Below, piece by piece: positions 8,129 through 16,855 of a stretch of DNA of 64,000 nt. Under the pieces are notes generated by a model that was given only the letters and a program-made list of their open reading frames with translations, ran no database searches and was not told where the DNA came from. The stretch lies in the NCBI GenBank assembly GCA_937995515.1, contig CALKJZ010000014.1:62001-126000 (forward strand), in the 5' to 3' direction. Source of the DNA: an uncultured Sphingomonadaceae bacterium (GTDB taxonomy: Bacteria > Pseudomonadota > Alphaproteobacteria > Sphingomonadales > Sphingomonadaceae). Each line of letters begins with the position of its first letter. Within the stretch, counting starts at the first letter, position 1. Position numbers and translations under genes: made by a program.

Positions 8129-9590
8129 AGTAGGCGTTTTCGGTCTCGAACAGGGCAAAGATCGTGCGGACGAGGATGTAGAGGTCGAACGAGACCGACC
8201 AGTTCTCGATGTAGAAGAGGTCGTGGTCGAGGCGGCGGATGAGCTTGTCCTCGGTATCGGTCTCCCCGCGGAAGCCGCAGACCTGTGCCCAGCCGGTGAT
8301 GCCGGGCTTCACCTTGTGCCGGGCTGCATAGGTCGAGACCACCTCCTGGAACAGCTTGTTGCCCGCGCGGGTCGATGGCGCGTGCGGGCGCGGCCCCACG
8401 AGCGACATGTCGCCTGCCAGCACGTTGAACAGCTGCGGCAGCTCGTCGATCGACGTGCGGCGCAGGACGGCGCCGACCCGGGTCACCCGCTTGTCGCCCT
8501 TCGTGGCCTGGGTGATGCAGTCGGTCTCGCAGCGGTCGTGGGTCATGGTGCGGAACTTCCACACCCGGAACAGCTTGTTGTTGAACCCTTCGCGCGGCTG
8601 GCGGAAGAAGATCGGACCCTCGCTGTCGAGCCGGATGGCAATTGCTGCGGCAAGCATGACCGGCCAGGCAACAGCGAGGATGAGGAGGGTGAGCAGAAGG
8701 TCCTCGGCGCGCTTGACGATGGCGTCGGTGCCGGAGATCGGCCGCTCGAACAGGGTGAGCACGGGCAGGTCGCCGAGCAGCACGAGCGGCCGGTGGGCAA
8801 AGGCGAAGTTTGCCATGTCGGGTGCCAGCCGGATCCTGACCGGCGTGAGCGCGAGCTTGGCGACCACCTGCTGGATCCGCGTTTCGGCCGACCACGGCAG
8901 GGCGACGATCACCTGGTCGATCAGGCCTTCACGGATCATGGCCACAAGGTCGTCGGAGGTGCCGAAAACCGGGAGGTCGTCGACGAGCACGGGAACCCGG
9001 CCGTCGCGCCGGTCGTCGAAGAAGCCGGTGAGCGCGATGGTCAGCTTGCTGTTGCCGCGGATGTATTGCGCGAGCCGCTGACCCTGCGTGGAGGCGCCAT
9101 AGATGGCGGTGCGCACGTCGAAGTAGCCCCGGTGTTTCAGACGCCGGATCCACAGGGTCATGGCCGCTCGGGAGCCGACCAGCATGACCCCGGAGGTGAC
9201 GAACCAGGTCAGCGCCCAGCCGCGCGAGAAATCCGCCGAGATCTTCAGCATGAACGCCATGGTGATGAGGAACAGGCCGGTCATGCCCCAGCTGGAGATG
9301 ACCCGCTGCCACGCACGCCGCAGCGAGAAATGCGCGTCGACCTCGTAGGCGCCAAGGATCTCGGCGATGAGACCGAACAGCAGCGCTCCGCCGAGAATGG
9401 TGCGTCCGTAGTCGGCCGCCGCGCCCGGCCCAAGGAGGTCGCTCCAGAGGTAGAAGGCGACAGCGCCCGCAAAGAGGACCGTCAGGATTTCGACAATCCG
9501 GACCGTGAGGATCACGATGTCGATGGGCACGCCACCTGCCGGTGGCGCGCGCCCGGCCGGAGCCTTGGCCTCGGACCGGAGCTCGTTCAT
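8127..9590 (-). CDS. Undecaprenyl-phosphate glucose phosphotransferase (WcaJ family)
   Basis: Membrane phosphoglycosyltransferase that would start exopolysaccharide repeat-unit assembly by moving a sugar-1-phosphate, probably glucose, from a nucleotide sugar to undecaprenyl phosphate. The 487-residue protein has four N-terminal membrane segments (about 20-150), a Rossmann-like middle domain (IYGASTQGQRLAQYI, about 175) and the catalytic bacterial sugar transferase domain from about 290, with EGPIFFRQPREGFNNKLF, DELPQLFNVLAGDMSLVGPRP and KPGITGWAQVCGFRGET. Divergent from the accessory protein gene at 9743; the S8 pseudogene abuts its 3' end. Substrate sugar is inferred from the family. Confidence 0.93.
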   Translation of the reverse strand: MNELRSEAKAPAGRAPPAGGVPIDIVILTVRIVEILTVLFAGAVAFYLWSDLLGPGAAADYGRTILGGALLFGLIAEILGAYEVDAHFSLRRAWQRVISSWGMTGLFLITMAFMLKISADFSRGWALTWFVTSGVMLVGSRAAMTLWIRRLKHRGYFDVRTAIYGASTQGQRLAQYIRGNSKLTIALTGFFDDRRDGRVPVLVDDLPVFGTSDDLVAMIREGLIDQVIVALPWSAETRIQQVVAKLALTPVRIRLAPDMANFAFAHRPLVLLGDLPVLTLFERPISGTDAIVKRAEDLLLTLLILAVAWPVMLAAAIAIRLDSEGPIFFRQPREGFNNKLFRVWKFRTMTHDRCETDCITQATKGDKRVTRVGAVLRRTSIDELPQLFNVLAGDMSLVGPRPHAPSTRAGNKLFQEVVSTYAARHKVKPGITGWAQVCGFRGETDTEDKLIRRLDHDLFYIENWSVSFDLYILVRTIFALFETENAY

Positions 9591-9742
9591 CGCTGCGCCC
9601 TTGCTCCGGTGTGCCGGCCCCGCCGGGGGACGGCGCGGGTGGCCGCGCGAAGCTGTTGCCCGTCTGCGTGCCAGTCGCTAGCGGCAGGAATCGAGGCAGG
9701 GTTTGCACCACGCGGACCCGGGCGGAGGAACGAGGGCGAAGG

Positions 9743-10006
9743 ATGGAAACCCCCTATGACTGGGTGACGGTCGGCATCTTTGCCGGGCTTATTGTCCTCT
9801 TCCTGCAGCGCTCCACCGGGCCGGTGCGCGACCAGATGTGGCCCTATCTCGTTGCATCGGTCTTCTGTGCCGGTCTGAACCAGGTCGGCAACAAGGCGTG
9901 GAACGAGAACGACATTCTGCTGCACGGCGCCGCCATTGCCGGCATTCTTGGCACGCTTTACTTCATTCACCATTTCCTGCGGCCGTTTGGCGGCACGGAG
10001 GACTGA
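9743..10006 (+). CDS. XrtV sorting system accessory protein
   Basis: Small membrane protein of 87 residues with two or three hydrophobic stretches (WVTVGIFAGLIVLFLQ near the N-terminus, MWPYLVASVFCAGLNQVGN and ILLHGAAIAGILGTLYFIHH). It matches what I recall as the accessory protein encoded beside exosortase V in sphingomonads; its function is not known. The ATG has a purine-rich ribosome site (GGAGGAACGAGGGCGAAGG). It lies on the opposite strand to, and facing, the EpsI/exosortase genes, with a 98-bp spacer in which I see no convincing terminator. The family assignment is from memory, hence moderate confidence. Confidence 0.72.
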   Translation: METPYDWVTVGIFAGLIVLFLQRSTGPVRDQMWPYLVASVFCAGLNQVGNKAWNENDILLHGAAIAGILGTLYFIHHFLRPFGGTED

Positions 10007-10104
10007 GACGCGCATCCGGCGCGCGTGGATCATGCCTCGGCCTGCACGGCAGCGCCGGCGCATCGGCCTTCGGCGCCTCCTGCTGCCCCGGGTGTCGGGC
10101 CGCA

Positions 10105-10818
10105 TCAGCCCTCGGCGCTCCTCGCGCCTGCAAAGGCGGTCGCAAGCGGCCGGCCGACGAGAGCGGGCAGCGCGGCCGGGTCGGCAGCGCGCAGCATCTG
10201 CGACGCAAACGCCTGCAGCTCGGCGAACACCGCCTCGCTCGGTTCCCACACGGTCGACATGCGCACCAGCACCCCGTCGGCCACATAGCCATCCAATGCC
10301 GTCCGGATTTTCGCCATCCGCTGCTCATTGCCGCTGGTCGGCAGGAAATCGCCGATCCGGCTCCAGTAGAGAATCGGCTCGACGCGCTGGCTGTTGCGGG
10401 CAACAAGCGCCCGCATCGGCAGCACCTCACCGCCCGCCACCGGCATCTCGATCCGGCGCGAACCGGAGACCTCGAAGCCGACGGAGACATAGCAGATTTC
10501 CGGCCGGTGCAGCTGCAGCCGGTCGGACTGGGTTTCGCCGTAGGCGATGACCAGCATCACCGGAAGCCGGTTCGGGCCGAGGTAGAGCCGGCTCAGGGTC
10601 TCGTTGTAGAGCTGACGTGCGAGGCTTTTCTCGCTTTCCTCCGGCAGGATCATGGCGTTGGATGGTGTCACCTCCCAGCCGCCGAAGGCGGTCGGGATCA
10701 TCTCCTCGAAGGTCTTCTCGCCCCTCAGCACGAGCTGGTTGCGCGGCGTCAGCGCCCAGCCCGCGCCGGAGGAGGCCAGCATCAGGCCGCCCAGCAGCAT
10801 GTCACGCCGTCTTAGCAT
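10105..10818 (-). CDS. EpsI family exosortase-associated protein
   Basis: 237-residue EpsI-domain protein, the usual companion of exosortases; here a separate gene, not fused to the exosortase. An N-terminal membrane anchor or signal (MLLGGLMLASSGAGWAL) is followed by a periplasmic domain with TFEEMIPTAFGGWEV and the characteristic LQLHRPEICYVSVGFEV. The start is put at 10818 (MLRRRDMLLGG); the open frame to 10866 would lengthen the overlap with the exosortase gene, which is 17 bp as annotated. The role may be in exopolysaccharide production or sorting but is not established. Confidence 0.87.
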   Translation of the reverse strand: MLRRRDMLLGGLMLASSGAGWALTPRNQLVLRGEKTFEEMIPTAFGGWEVTPSNAMILPEESEKSLARQLYNETLSRLYLGPNRLPVMLVIAYGETQSDRLQLHRPEICYVSVGFEVSGSRRIEMPVAGGEVLPMRALVARNSQRVEPILYWSRIGDFLPTSGNEQRMAKIRTALDGYVADGVLVRMSTVWEPSEAVFAELQAFASQMLRAADPAALPALVGRPLATAFAGARSAEG

Positions 10819-11728
10819 GGCGTCCTCCAAGCCAGGTGCGCAGCGGGGAGAGGAGCTTGTCGACAAGGAAGATGAACAGCAGCGCGGAGGTGAAGGTCAC
10901 CATGCCGGCGAAATCGTGGAGATAGCCCTGGGCAGCCTGGTCGCCCAGGTAGAAGGTGATGAGCACGAGCCCGACCACGCGGACGACATTGGCCGCAACC
11001 GCAACCGGGATCACGAACGCGGCGAGCAGCAGCGCATAGCGCCACGACGCATTGTGCAGGAGGTAGATGTAGAGCAGGCCCACCGCGAGCAGGCTGATGA
11101 TCGAGTTGAGCCCCGCGCAGGCATCCTCCACCAGCAGCTGGTACTGCGCGATGTAGATGGTCACGCCCTCGTGGACGATGGGATAGCCGAAGGCCTTGAG
11201 GATGTTGGTTGAGGCCTCTGATACGAAGATCTTGAGCGGCTGGGTCACGCTGTCGAGCAGCCAGCCCGGCCAGGGGATGAGGAAGCCCGAATAGAGGATC
11301 GGAAACCACAGCTTGCGCAGCACCCTGTGGCCGACGAAGGCATAGCTCACGGAGAGGATGGCCAGCAGCACGGCTGCAACTTCCGAGGCGAGCAGGTCGA
11401 GGGCACGGGAGAGGGTGTAGACAACGCCGGCAATGCCCACGCCAAGGGTTGCAAGCCAGAGGTGTCCCGGCTGCGCCTCGGCGGCAATGCTCTCCTTCTG
11501 CCGCCAGACCAGCCAGATGACCATCGCGAGCACGAGCGGCCCGTGGACGCCTTCCTCGCGCGACCAATGTTCCTGCGCGACCCGAATGAGCGACGGGATT
11601 GTCCACACCGCCAGCGCAAGCACGAGGAGCGGGCTTGCCCGAACGATCTCGAGCCAGCGGCGCGGGCCGCCCGGGCGGCCCGGAGCCGTTTCGCCCTCCT
11701 CGACGGCCGGGGCGCTTGCGAGATTCAC
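10802..11728 (-). CDS. xrtV: Exosortase (XrtV type)
   Basis: Integral-membrane transpeptidase-like protease that would cleave C-terminal sorting signals of exported proteins and attach or release them. The 308-residue protein has about eight hydrophobic segments and all three expected catalytic residues: Cys204 in LLVEDACAGLNSI, Arg250 in ANVVRVVGLV and His271 in GYLHDFAGM. The XrtV assignment is inferred from the adjacent accessory protein and separate EpsI gene. The start is GTG at 11728, overlapping the CapB-like stop as GTGA. No protein with a PEP-CTERM-like tail was found in the window, so its substrates are elsewhere. Confidence 0.92.
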   Translation of the reverse strand: MNLASAPAVEEGETAPGRPGGPRRWLEIVRASPLLVLALAVWTIPSLIRVAQEHWSREEGVHGPLVLAMVIWLVWRQKESIAAEAQPGHLWLATLGVGIAGVVYTLSRALDLLASEVAAVLLAILSVSYAFVGHRVLRKLWFPILYSGFLIPWPGWLLDSVTQPLKIFVSEASTNILKAFGYPIVHEGVTIYIAQYQLLVEDACAGLNSIISLLAVGLLYIYLLHNASWRYALLLAAFVIPVAVAANVVRVVGLVLITFYLGDQAAQGYLHDFAGMVTFTSALLFIFLVDKLLSPLRTWLGGRHAKTA

Positions 11729-12780
11729 TCGAAGACGCTCAGGACGGAGCCGATCACGGTCGCCCGCGCGGCGCCGAGCTGCTCGGTGAGGATCTGCACG
11801 TCGCGGACATAGGCGGTATGCCGGCGGGCAACGATGAGGGCATAGCCGAGCACGCCTGCGACCGTCAGCGCGTCGGCGCTTTCATTGGCGGGCGGCGTGT
11901 CGAAGATGGCGACGTCGAACTCGCGCAGCAGGATGTCCACCCCGGCGCGGAAGCGGGCGCCGGAGAGGAGCTCCTGCGGGCGCGTGACCGGCGGCCCGGA
12001 GGGAATGATCGAAAGATTGGGCAGCACGTCCGGGTAGAGGATCCGCTCCGGGCGGCTGGCCTGGAACCCGAGGAAGCTGGTGAGGCCCGGCCCGCCCGGC
12101 TCGAGGCCGAAGACCGAGTCGATGCGCGGGTCGCGCAGGTTGGAATCGACCAGCAGCGTCTTGATTCCCACCTGGCTCAGCGCGGTTGCGAGGTTGGCCG
12201 CGATATAGGTGGTGCCCGACCCGGCGACCGCAGCCGTCACGGCAAACGCCCGCCGCCCCGTGCCGACGTGCTGCGAGATGATCTGGGTGCGCAAGAGGCG
12301 GATCGCCTCCGCCCGCGGCGAGGAGGGGTCGGAGAGCACCACGATCTCGTCGGAGATGCGACCGGACGGCTTAAGGCCCGGCGCGATGTTGCGCAGCAGC
12401 CGGGCGCGCGCCGCCTCGACATCGGCGGCGCTGGCCAGCGCAAGGCTCACGGCCGCCGTGTCGAAGTCGAGACCGGTCTCGGCCTGGTGGGCCTCGACCG
12501 CCCGCACCTGCTCGTCCGAAAGGGCACCGGCGCGCCGCAGCGCGTCGCCTGCGGGCACCGGGGTCCCGGCAGGCGCCATGGTCGGCGCTGGCGCGGCATC
12601 GGCCCCATCACTGCCGGCGGCGTCCGGCTCCGCCGGGGCGCCCTCTGGGACCCCGTCCGCCGGGTCGGCAATCTCCTGCAGCGTCTCTGCGGCGGGCGGC
12701 ATGTCGGTCTCGGCCCCGCCGCCTTCGTCGGCGATGACGTCGGTGTTGCGCGCATCGGGGCCGGGTTCGGGTGTGGGCAT
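11725..12780 (-). CDS. CpsD/CapB-like P-loop protein with defective Walker A
   Basis: 351-residue relative of bacterial tyrosine autokinases that act with Wzz/GumC proteins to control polysaccharide export. Residues 1-75 are acidic, Pro/Ala-rich and probably disordered; about 83-130 resembles a small MshEN/GspE-N-like helical domain; 140-351 is the kinase-like domain with SPRAEAIRLLRTQI, Walker A' LLVDSNLRDP and Walker B VAIFDTPP. The Walker A loop reads AAVAGSGTTYIAANLA, with Thr190 where the invariant Lys of GxGK[ST] belongs. No C-terminal tyrosine cluster is present. Kinase activity is therefore doubtful. Lies between the chain-length gene (3 nt away) and the exosortase gene (GTGA overlap). 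Confidence 0.88.
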   Translation of the reverse strand: MPTPEPGPDARNTDVIADEGGGAETDMPPAAETLQEIADPADGVPEGAPAEPDAAGSDGADAAPAPTMAPAGTPVPAGDALRRAGALSDEQVRAVEAHQAETGLDFDTAAVSLALASAADVEAARARLLRNIAPGLKPSGRISDEIVVLSDPSSPRAEAIRLLRTQIISQHVGTGRRAFAVTAAVAGSGTTYIAANLATALSQVGIKTLLVDSNLRDPRIDSVFGLEPGGPGLTSFLGFQASRPERILYPDVLPNLSIIPSGPPVTRPQELLSGARFRAGVDILLREFDVAIFDTPPANESADALTVAGVLGYALIVARRHTAYVRDVQILTEQLGAARATVIGSVLSVFE

Positions 12781-12783
12781 CGG

Positions 12784-14193
12784 TCAGATCGCCTGCGGGA
12801 GGGTTTCGCCGGAGGGTTCGGCCGGCCGGCGCCGGAGCAGCCGGAGCAAGGCGGCCTTGACCGGGCCGGGCGGCGGCGCACCGACGATGGCCAGCACCCG
12901 GCCGCCGGTGGCAAAGGCGAGATCCTCGGGCCCGCGCACCCGCCGCGCCATGAACTCCGCGATCAGCGCGGCAAGGATGCCAAGGCCCAGCCCGGCGACC
13001 GCGCTAAGGATGAGGATCTGCGGGATCTTGGGGTAGGTCGGGGTCGTGCTGCCCACCGCATCGCCCAGCGCCGAGATGCCGACATTGGGCACGTCGGCCT
13101 GGGTTCGCAGCGCTGCTGCAGCCTTGATGGCATCATCATATTGCTGGCGGCGCAGCTCCACCTCGCGCTCGAGGCGGATGAGCTCGTCGATCATCGGCCG
13201 GCGCTCGAGCACCTTGCGCGCCTGCGCCTCGACCTGCTGCTCCAGCTGGCGGATCGAGGCCTGGCCGACCGCGCCCGTCACCTGCGCGACGGCGCTCCGG
13301 TTGGCCGCCTGCGCGGCCGCAAGCTGCTTCTGCAGCAGCGCCTTGCGCGCCTGGATTGCCTTGTAGGTCGGATGTTCGGGGCCCAGCTTCTCGCTCGCCT
13401 GGACAAGCGCGTCCTCGATCGCCACCAGCTGCATCTTGATGCCGTCGACCACCGGGTCGTTCGCGAGCCGGCCGGCGGCCACGACATCGCTCCCCCCGGC
13501 CGCTCCGCGCGCCTGCTGCAGCGCGGCCTGCAGCGCATTGAGCGTCGCCGTCTCGCTGTCGACCCCGCCGGTGAACACGATGTTGTTCTCGCGCATGAAG
13601 GCGGAGCTGCGGGCCTCGGCAAGGTCGAGCTCGCGCTTGGCCTTCTGCGCCTGCTCGGCATAGAAGGCGCTGGTGCGCGAGGCGATGTCGGTGCGCAGCC
13701 GCAGCGCCACGTCGAGATAGGCGTTGCGGATCTCCTCGACGATCCTGCGGCCCTGCACCGGATTGCCGCTCTCGTAGACGATTTCCATGATGGTCGAGTT
13801 GCCGGGCAGCTTCACCGAGAGATTGTTGGCGATGGTCTGGCCGATCCAGCGGCGGATCCCGCCGTCGAGCTCCGACCGCCCCGACCGCTCGTAGGCCGCG
13901 ATCGTCTCCGGATCATTGGCAAGGCCGAGCCGGTCGACGACCTGGCCCACCACGCGCATGTCGCGCAGCAGCTCCACCTGCGTGTTGATGAAGGGGCCAA
14001 GCTCGCGCCCGCTCACCCCGAGGCCGGTCAGCTGGTCAGGATTGTTGACCTCGAAGAACACCCGCGCGGTTGCCGGATAGCGCTTGGGCAGCAGGTTGGC
14101 GACAACGGCCGCCACGCCGAATGTGGTGATGAAGATCCCGAAGATGATCCACTTGCGGGCCCAGAGGATCTGCAGGAACTGGCTGAGGCTCAT
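12784..14193 (-). CDS. Wzz/GumC family chain-length determinant protein
   Basis: Inner-membrane co-polymerase expected to set exopolysaccharide chain length and bridge to the Wza-like outer-membrane protein. The 469-residue protein has a Wzz domain at 1-100 with a membrane segment (IIFGIFITTFGVAAVVANLL, about 16-36), a long periplasmic coiled coil (about 190-390, rich in Ala, Gln, Glu and Arg) and a second membrane segment near 405-430 followed by a cytoplasmic tail of about 40 residues. The kinase domain is on the separate gene just downstream. It begins 38 nt after the export protein gene. Confidence 0.92.
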   Translation of the reverse strand: MSLSQFLQILWARKWIIFGIFITTFGVAAVVANLLPKRYPATARVFFEVNNPDQLTGLGVSGRELGPFINTQVELLRDMRVVGQVVDRLGLANDPETIAAYERSGRSELDGGIRRWIGQTIANNLSVKLPGNSTIMEIVYESGNPVQGRRIVEEIRNAYLDVALRLRTDIASRTSAFYAEQAQKAKRELDLAEARSSAFMRENNIVFTGGVDSETATLNALQAALQQARGAAGGSDVVAAGRLANDPVVDGIKMQLVAIEDALVQASEKLGPEHPTYKAIQARKALLQKQLAAAQAANRSAVAQVTGAVGQASIRQLEQQVEAQARKVLERRPMIDELIRLEREVELRRQQYDDAIKAAAALRTQADVPNVGISALGDAVGSTTPTYPKIPQILILSAVAGLGLGILAALIAEFMARRVRGPEDLAFATGGRVLAIVGAPPPGPVKAALLRLLRRRPAEPSGETLPQAI

Positions 14194-14231
14194 GGTTCAG
14201 GATACTCCAATCTCGGCTGACCGGCGGCAGC

Positions 14232-15092
14232 TCAGAACAGGCGCTCGCGCACGGTCACCATGTCGTCGCGCTGGACCGGGGTCGACATGTCGGCCTCGAT
14301 GTCGCGCCCGCCCCGCCGCAGGGTGAACCGGCTCGACCCGGTGGGGCCGATCCCGCCCGCTCCGGCGATCAGCTGGCCGACCGTCATGCCCGGACGGATG
14401 GGGTAGGCGCCCGGCCGGCCCACGGCGCCCGTGAGGTAGACGAGCTCGGCATCGGGAATGAAGACCGTGTCCCCGGGCTGGAGCACGATGTCGCTGCCCG
14501 GCATGCCGCGGCCCAGTTCGTCGAGGTCGACGCGGATCTCCTTGCCGTCTGCCGCCCGGCGGACGATCACGTGATTGGCCCCGTCCGGGCGCACCCAGCC
14601 GCTGCGCAGGAGCACGTCGAGCAGGCGGTTGGACCGGTCGAGCGGCACCAGCGTCGGCGCGCCGGCCTTGCCGGCCACGCGCACGAACTTGCTGTTGTAT
14701 TCCCGCACCTCGACATTGACGATCGGATCGCGCAGGAAGTTGCCAGACACCAGCCGGCGGCGCACCTCGTCCATCAGCTGCAGAACGGTCTTGCCAGATG
14801 CCTGCACGGTGCCGATGAGCGGCATCACGATGGTGCCGTCGGGCTTGATCTTGGTGGTGACATCGAACTCCTGCTGGCCGTAGACCAGCACGGTCACCAC
14901 ATCGTCGGGGCCGAGCACATAGGCACGCGGCGTCTCCTGCGCGCGCACCGGGGCGGCGGCCGCACCGAGCGACAGAAGAGCCAGCACCAAAGCCAGCACA
15001 AGGGCCGCGAGTGCGGCCCGCAGGGCGGGCCACGCCACCGGGATGGCCGAAAGTGCCGCACCCGAACCCCAAGCCGCTGATTGGTCGCGCAT
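14232..15092 (-). CDS. Wza-like polysaccharide export protein
   Basis: Polysaccharide biosynthesis/export family protein, expected to form the periplasmic and outer-membrane channel for the exopolysaccharide. The 286-residue product has a signal sequence (hydrophobic LVLALVLALLSLGAAAAPVRAQ), a Poly_export domain (AYVLGPDDVVTVLVYGQQEF) and two SLBB-type repeats (NSKFVRVAGKAGAPTLVPLD; AELVYLTGAVGRPGAYPI). No lipobox Cys is present, unlike E. coli Wza. The start at 15092 (MRDQSA) is preferred because GGAG lies 10-12 nt upstream; 15107 (METDEM) is the alternative. The frame stays open to 15200 only through a 13-bp repeat array that does not look coding. Confidence 0.9.
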   Translation of the reverse strand: MRDQSAAWGSGAALSAIPVAWPALRAALAALVLALVLALLSLGAAAAPVRAQETPRAYVLGPDDVVTVLVYGQQEFDVTTKIKPDGTIVMPLIGTVQASGKTVLQLMDEVRRRLVSGNFLRDPIVNVEVREYNSKFVRVAGKAGAPTLVPLDRSNRLLDVLLRSGWVRPDGANHVIVRRAADGKEIRVDLDELGRGMPGSDIVLQPGDTVFIPDAELVYLTGAVGRPGAYPIRPGMTVGQLIAGAGGIGPTGSSRFTLRRGGRDIEADMSTPVQRDDMVTVRERLF

Positions 15093-15430
15093 CTCGTCCG
15101 TCTCCATCAGGTCCGACCTGCCTTCACTCGGGGCCTCCGCTTCGGATGCCCGCTTCGGATCGACGCTTCGGAGGCCCGTTTCGGATCCTTGGCGTCCCAC
15201 CCTCGATTCGGGGCCCCGCTTCAGGCTCCGTGCCGTCCAGCGGGGCCAGCCGGGCGTTCATCCAGCCCGGGGCACCCTAGGGCCGAATCCGCCACTCCGC
15301 CATGCCCAATGCCGGAGAATGGCCGTGGCCGCAACGCACCCGGCCGGGGCGGCACGGCTTCTGCCGCATATCACGGCGCCTTTTGACAGTCCTTTGCAGT
15401 CGGGCAGGAGGGTGCCGCCCGCTGCCCGGT
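15093..15430. promoter_or_regulatory. Spacer upstream of the export operon
   Basis: 338 bp between the stop of the barrel protein gene and the start of the export protein gene, both on the minus strand. It presumably holds the promoter of the export/kinase/exosortase operon. About a third is the 13-bp repeat array described separately. The part nearest the barrel gene (15360-15420) holds a less GC-rich pocket but no clear -35/-10 pair. No gene seen. Confidence 0.4.
15123..15228. repeat. Degenerate 13-bp tandem repeat array
   Basis: Units related to CGCTTCGGATNCC recur with 12-13 bp spacing: CGCTTCGGAT at 15139 and 15151, CGCTTCGGAG at 15164, CGTTTCGGAT at 15177, then weaker CGATTCGGGG at 15204 and CGCTTCAGGC at 15217; ACTCGGGGCC near 15127 may be a further unit. 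Because 13 is not a multiple of three the array is poorly suited to coding. It lies 50-130 bp upstream of the export protein start on the minus strand, so regulator binding is one possible role. Confidence 0.7.
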
Positions 15431-16855
15431 TCAGAACCGGGCACCAATGCCGAGGATCGCCGAGAAGCTGTCATAGTCGAAGTTGGGCCGGCTCGAGTCC
15501 CGGTTCTGGTAGTTGAGGTCGAGCGAGGCGCGGAAGTTGCGCCCGATTGAAAGGTCGGCGCCGGCAAACAGCCGGTCGGTATCGGAGTCGACCCCGACAA
15601 ACTCCGGCGGGACCAGCGGGTTCACCCGGTTGTCGCGCTCGGTGCGCCCGTAGCCGGTGGAAAAGCCGAGCCGTGGAGAGGCGCGATAGGTGAGCACGGC
15701 GAGATACTCGTTGACCACCGCGAAGTTGGCGAAGCTGCCGTCGCCGCCCGAGACGGAGCGGCCTGCGGAGAGCCGGGCCCCGAGCCTCGGCCCCGAATAG
15801 GCGGCAAGGATGTCCCATGTCAGCCCGTCGAATCCGGGCTGCAGGGGGGAGTTGCTGGTGACCTCGCTCCAGCCGAGCGAGCCGGAGAGCGTGAGGAAGG
15901 GCGAGACGCGATAGCTTGCGTTGCCGCCGACGCTCACGAACTCCGTGGCGACCTTCCGGCCGTTCTCCAGGATCTGCCTCGGATAGCGGCTCTTGCCATA
16001 GCTTGCGAAGACCCCGACGGTCCCGCGCGGGCCGACCGGTGCGGCAAGGCCGCCATTGATGCCCCACGACCGCGAATTGGCGAACTGTCTCGCGCTGCTG
16101 TCGTAGTTGTACCGCCCGGTGTTGACCCCGAAGCTGGTGATCAGCCGCCCGGGCGCGTTGCACCGCCCGGAGAGCGACGCGCCCAGCCGGTCCTGCACGC
16201 TCGGCACCCGGTCCTCGAACAGCTCGAGCTGGGTCTGCCGCCGGCTGTAGCCGAGGTCGAGGGCGCCGGCGCAGCGTGGTCCGAGGCGCCACTGCAGCCC
16301 GCCCCCGACCCCGACCCGGGCGGAATCAAAGTCCGGGTTGCGGGTGTGGAAGTCCCAGCCGAGGTCGGCATTGAGATAGAGCGACTGGCGGCCCAGCGGA
16401 TAGCCGAGGCGGACATTGGCCGTGGGCGTGATCCGGAACTCGCTTTCGCGCGTGCCGGCTGCGGTCAGGCGGGTGAACTGGTCGAACCAGGCGAGCTGGA
16501 GACTGCCCCCGAAGGAGAGCCCGACACCGGCAAAGACATTGAGCCCCGCGAAGCTGTCGGCATCGTCGCCGAACAGCCGGGCGATCTCGGGCTCTACGGT
16601 CTCGGGCGCTGCCGGCTCGGACTGCGCCGGCTCGGCCGGATCGGGAAAGCCCATGCCCGGCGGCTCGAGCGACTGGGTGGGAAAGCCGCCCGGCTCGGCG
16701 GGTGCCCGGCCCGGCTGCTGGCCGGGGGTTGCCGGCGGAACCGGCTCCACCTGCGCCTGCGCCGGCACGCCGGCCGCAATGAGCGTTGCCCCGGCCCCTG
16801 CCGCAAGCCATGCACGGCCGCTGCGCGCGCCCCGAACCCTCGTCTGCCCCGTCAT
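15431..16855 (-). CDS. Outer-membrane beta-barrel protein of the EPS locus
   Basis: 474-residue exported protein: signal sequence ending in AGVPAQAQ, a Pro/Glu/Ala-rich linker (about 35-95), then a domain of alternating amphipathic strands (for example LYLNADLGWDFHTRN, RFTASLDLNYQN-like segments) ending in the typical terminal aromatic residue (LGIGARF). This is the layout of the outer-membrane beta-barrel proteins found in exosortase-linked exopolysaccharide clusters. It may anchor or secrete the polysaccharide. The ATG at 16855 has AGGGAG about 9 nt upstream; an in-frame GTG at 16864 is less well placed. Role inferred from context. Confidence 0.82.
   Translation of the reverse strand: MTGQTRVRGARSGRAWLAAGAGATLIAAGVPAQAQVEPVPPATPGQQPGRAPAEPGGFPTQSLEPPGMGFPDPAEPAQSEPAAPETVEPEIARLFGDDADSFAGLNVFAGVGLSFGGSLQLAWFDQFTRLTAAGTRESEFRITPTANVRLGYPLGRQSLYLNADLGWDFHTRNPDFDSARVGVGGGLQWRLGPRCAGALDLGYSRRQTQLELFEDRVPSVQDRLGASLSGRCNAPGRLITSFGVNTGRYNYDSSARQFANSRSWGINGGLAAPVGPRGTVGVFASYGKSRYPRQILENGRKVATEFVSVGGNASYRVSPFLTLSGSLGWSEVTSNSPLQPGFDGLTWDILAAYSGPRLGARLSAGRSVSGGDGSFANFAVVNEYLAVLTYRASPRLGFSTGYGRTERDNRVNPLVPPEFVGVDSDTDRLFAGADLSIGRNFRASLDLNYQNRDSSRPNFDYDSFSAILGIGARF

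Noticed and set aside
6768-9767. 999-codon plus-strand open frame across pdxH, the S8 relic and the glycosyltransferase
   Set aside because: It includes one fragment of the S8 relic but otherwise runs antisense to the WcaJ-type gene; not one protein.
10050-10078. Terminator between the XrtV accessory gene and epsI
   Set aside because: Only short competing GC stems with 11-13 base loops and no T-run; not above background for this base composition.
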